Below are positions 6,338-8,180 of a stretch of DNA of 8,180 nucleotides, piece by piece. The stretch's first letter is position 1, and each line of letters starts with the position of its first letter. This DNA is from JBCCZC01 sp039188505 (GTDB taxonomy: Bacteria > Pseudomonadota > Gammaproteobacteria > Xanthomonadales > SZUA-38), in assembly GCA_039188505.1 (NCBI GenBank), contig JBCCZC010000252.1, forward strand, positions 1 to 8,180. Reading direction: 5' to 3'. Below the pieces are notes generated by a model. That model saw only the letters and a list, made by a program, of their open reading frames with translations. It did no database searches and was not told the origin of the DNA. A program made the position numbers and the translations under genes.

Positions 6338-7182
6338 GGCCCTTCTCCGGACTCCGGCGCGAGCGGCTCGATAGTGATCGTGTACTGCTCCGCGAGCTTC
6401 TCATACAGCGTATCGATCGTCTGTAGCCGGCGCTGGTTGTTCCAGTCACGGCGCACCTCGTCGCCGGCCTCCGCCAGCGTCAGGGGGCCGCCCGGCAGGA
6501 ACTCCTCGACGAGAACGAGATGCACGCCGTAGCCCGAGCGCACGGGCTCCGACCATTCACCGGCTGGGGCTTCGGCCAGCGCCGTTGTGAAGCCCTGGCC
6601 GAACAGGCCGTCGATCGCGCCGGCTCGCTCCCGCACGAGACGCTGGGGCAGCGAAATCGGATCGCCGAGTGTGTTCGGATCGGTTTCGGGGTTCGCTCGC
6701 AGGGCTGCGCGCGTCGCCGCGGCATCCTCGATGGCGGATGCGCCGCGGCGGTCGGTGCTGAAGTAGATCTGCCGCACCGTGAACACCGGCTCGCGCAGGT
6801 AATCGTCTTGGTTGTCCTCGAGGAAGCTCTGCAGGATCTCTTCCGTCGGCTCGCCTAGGGAGACGATGTCCTCGGCGAGCACCTCGAGCTTCTGCCGCAG
6901 GCGCCGGCGGATGATCGTGTCGTCCTCGTTCAGGCCCATGGCGACGCCCTCGCGGAACGCGATCTCCTCGCGGATCCATTCCTGGACGATCACCTGGTAC
7001 TCCTCCGGGGTCGGCGGGCGGCTCCAGGTGCGATCGAAGGCCGCAAGGAGGCTTTCCTGCTTGCCCCGAGTCACGACGATCTCGTCTTCCGCCGGGCCGC
7101 CGGGACCGATCGCTGAGTAGAGCGCAAAGATCACCGCGCCCAGGACCAGAAAATGAACGAGCGGTTCCTTTAGCCAGCGCAT
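6334..7182 (-). CDS. Parvulin-type peptidyl-prolyl isomerase, membrane-anchored periplasmic
   Basis: A 282-residue protein. Residues 1-9 are short and basic, and 10-25 are one hydrophobic anchor (HFLVLGAVIFALYSAI), so the rest faces the periplasm. Residues 58-110 are a helical chaperone-like region with EEYQVIVQEWIREEIAFREG and DDTIIRRRLRQKLE (87-100), typical of the SurA/PpiC-like family. Residues about 134-228 are the parvulin domain, ending GEWSEPVRSGYGVHLVLVEE. The histidine expected in the first parvulin strand (usually S-H-I) is glutamine here (VRQIYF, Q138), while the later H221 is kept. Isomerase activity may therefore be weak and the protein mainly a folding chaperone. GGAGG lies 9 bases before the ATG. 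Its stop overlaps the HupE start (CTGA), pointing to translational coupling. It is the first gene of the three-gene unit, 70 bases after the lipoprotein gene, with a stem-loop between. Confidence 0.85.
   Translation of the reverse strand: MRWLKEPLVHFLVLGAVIFALYSAIGPGGPAEDEIVVTRGKQESLLAAFDRTWSRPPTPEEYQVIVQEWIREEIAFREGVAMGLNEDDTIIRRRLRQKLEVLAEDIVSLGEPTEEILQSFLEDNQDDYLREPVFTVRQIYFSTDRRGASAIEDAAATRAALRANPETDPNTLGDPISLPQRLVRERAGAIDGLFGQGFTTALAEAPAGEWSEPVRSGYGVHLVLVEEFLPGGPLTLAEAGDEVRRDWNNQRRLQTIDTLYEKLAEQYTITIEPLAPESGEGP
6338..6348 (-). promoter_or_regulatory. Ribosome binding site that decides the HupE CTG start
   Basis: On the minus strand GGAGAAGG lies just before the CTG at 6337, with 7 bases between GGAG and the start. 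It sits inside the last codons of the PPIase gene. No comparable site precedes the GTG at 6271, which supports the longer protein with a signal peptide. Confidence 0.6.
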
Positions 7183-7214
7183 GACGCGTTGCCTCCGCCG
7201 GGTATTCCAAGGGG

Positions 7215-7244
7215 AAAAGGACTGCGCCGTGGCGGGCCACGGCG
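7215..7244 (-). terminator. Candidate intrinsic terminator after the lipoprotein gene
   Basis: On the minus strand CGCCGTGG-CCCG-CCACGGCG (7244 down to 7225) is a perfect 8-bp GC-rich stem with a 4-base loop. It starts 9 bases beyond the lipoprotein stop and is followed by CAGTCCTTTT. The T run is short and slightly displaced, so termination may be partial. It separates the beta-barrel/lipoprotein pair from the PPIase unit, which would then need its own promoter or readthrough. Confidence 0.6.
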
Positions 7245-7252
7245 TGCGGATT

Positions 7253-7501
7253 CTAGCGGTCGTGGCCCTTCAGGCAGGTGCCGCGATCCTTGGCGCGCAG
7301 CCCGGGCGTCCGGACCATGCGCTGCTGCGCCGCCTTGCACTCGGTAAAGGTGTCGAAGACGTTGCCGCACTCCTCGAACTGGCTTGCGCTGGTACCGCGG
7401 CACTGGAGTCGGTACTGCTGCGGGTCGGTGGTGGCGCAGCCGCTGGTCGCCAGCATGGCGAAGGCGGCAACGGTGCCGGTCAGCATGGTAATGGGTTTCA
7501 T
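7253..7501 (-). CDS. Small cysteine-rich putative lipoprotein, 82 aa
   Basis: I do not recognise a named family. Residues 1-21 are a lipoprotein-type signal (MKPITML, hydrophobic stretch, ATSGC) with the likely lipidated cysteine at 22. The lipobox is imperfect, with Thr at -3 instead of Leu. The mature part is about 60 residues, polar and slightly basic, with four more cysteines (34, 45, 55, 76) that could form two disulfide bonds in the periplasm. It contains a C-x10-C-x9-C spacing and ends KGHDR. GGGAG lies 8 bases before the ATG, which fixes the start. It begins 19 bases after the beta-barrel gene, so the two are probably co-transcribed. A small envelope-attached accessory protein is the safest description. 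Confidence 0.7.
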   Translation of the reverse strand: MKPITMLTGTVAAFAMLATSGCATTDPQQYRLQCRGTSASQFEECGNVFDTFTECKAAQQRMVRTPGLRAKDRGTCLKGHDR

Positions 7502-7520
7502 GAGGGGTTCTCCCGAAATC

Positions 7521-8180
7521 TCAGAATTCGAAACGGACGCCGACGACCGGGCCGGAGTAGCCGAGCTCGGTATTGATCAGCTCGCGGCTGCCGGAATCGA
7601 ACTCGAAGGCCAGCTCGCGCCAGGCGAAGAGGAACGACTTGTTGCCCTTCTCGCCGAAGTGACGGCCCGCGCCGAGCAGGATCTGGTAGTCCTCGTCCGA
7701 GCCGCCGAAGCCGATGTCACCGCGGGCGAAGAGCATCCACCGGTCAGACACGTCCGCGACCCAGCGCAGGCCGACGAATCCGTCGGTTTCGCTGATGTCG
7801 CTATCGATGGTCGGTCCGGGCGTCAGGTTGGCTTCGATGTCGATCTCGAGAAAGCGAGCACCGAAGATCAGTTCCCAGTGGGAGTCCTCACCGCCCAGCC
7901 GGACGCCTGCACCGACATCCGCGATGAACTGATCGAGGCCCGAATCGATAGCGACGGCAACACCGCCGCTGGGGCCGAGGTTGCGGGTGTTGCTGTCCGA
8001 GAGCTCGATGTATGACAGGTCCGTGAAGAGCCGGAGTCGGCCGGACTCGGCTTCGAGCACGACCTGGCCGCCGATGTCGAATTTCTCGAGCAGATCGCCG
8101 ATCGGGACGACGGTGCCCGTGGACAGGTCCCTGACCGATGCATCGAGGCTGACATCGCTGAACCAGAAATAGGGCGTGAC
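7521..8180 (-). CDS. Outer-membrane beta-barrel protein, C-terminal 219 residues (start beyond window)
   Basis: The frame is open to the right edge. The visible start, VTPYFWFSDVSLDASV, followed by IGDLLEKFDIGGQVVLEAE and RLRLFTDLSYIEL, resembles a family of outer-membrane proteins with Y-x-W motifs, a DLL segment and an F-TDL strand. Later segments alternate polar and hydrophobic residues as in amphipathic strands (HWELIFGARFLEIDIEA, WMLFARGDIGFG, YQILLGAGRHFG). The protein ends VGVRFEF, with the C-terminal phenylalanine that is the usual BAM assembly signal. The GTG at 8060 is an internal valine, since the family pattern continues upstream of it. The signal peptide must lie outside the window. 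Its cargo or function is unknown; it is more likely a small structural or sensing barrel than a TonB-dependent receptor, given its repeat-free pattern. Confidence 0.8.
   Translation of the reverse strand, partial: VTPYFWFSDVSLDASVRDLSTGTVVPIGDLLEKFDIGGQVVLEAESGRLRLFTDLSYIELSDSNTRNLGPSGGVAVAIDSGLDQFIADVGAGVRLGGEDSHWELIFGARFLEIDIEANLTPGPTIDSDISETDGFVGLRWVADVSDRWMLFARGDIGFGGSDEDYQILLGAGRHFGEKGNKSFLFAWRELAFEFDSGSRELINTELGYSGPVVGVRFEF

Noticed and set aside
7521..8060. GTG at 8060 as the start of the beta-barrel gene
   Set aside because: The frame continues upstream to the window edge with matching barrel-type sequence, so this is an internal valine.

Overview
The window is GC-rich, densely coded bacterial DNA. 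Its genes are typical of a Gram-negative envelope: an AsmA-like protein, an outer-membrane beta-barrel, a small lipoprotein, a membrane-anchored periplasmic parvulin, a HupE/UreJ-type membrane protein and an exported DUF3604 (PHP-like) protein. A free-living, probably aquatic gammaproteobacterium fits best, but that is inferred from gene content only. No RNA genes, CRISPR array, insertion sequence or phage genes were seen.

Layout. 1-1713 (-): the first 571 residues of an AsmA-family protein that runs off the left edge. 1714-2293: a long intergenic region with two palindromes and no convincing gene. 2294-3204 (+): a 58-aa orphan reading frame with a very good ribosome binding site, joined by an ATGA overlap to a two-domain VOC/glyoxalase-fold protein. 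3205-3355: a convergent junction filled by short ~20-bp repeats that fold as hairpins, best in the minus-strand transcript. 3356-7182 (-): a compact three-gene unit, transcribed in the order parvulin-like PPIase, HupE/UreJ-like membrane protein, DUF3604 protein. 7253-8180 (-): a small cysteine-rich lipoprotein preceded by the C-terminal 219 residues of an outer-membrane beta-barrel that runs off the right edge. A stem-loop with a short T tract separates this pair from the PPIase unit.

The most interesting part is the PPIase-HupE-DUF3604 unit. The PPIase stop and the apparent HupE start overlap in a CTGA, so HupE seems to start at a rare CTG codon. That start restores a signal peptide ending just before the HEVRPAYL segment; the nearest in-frame GTG would delete it. 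All three products are predicted to work in or face the periplasm. A working hypothesis (inference) is that the HupE-like protein handles a transition metal, the PPIase assists folding, and the DUF3604 protein is the metal-dependent hydrolase that benefits. The sequence alone does not show the substrate.
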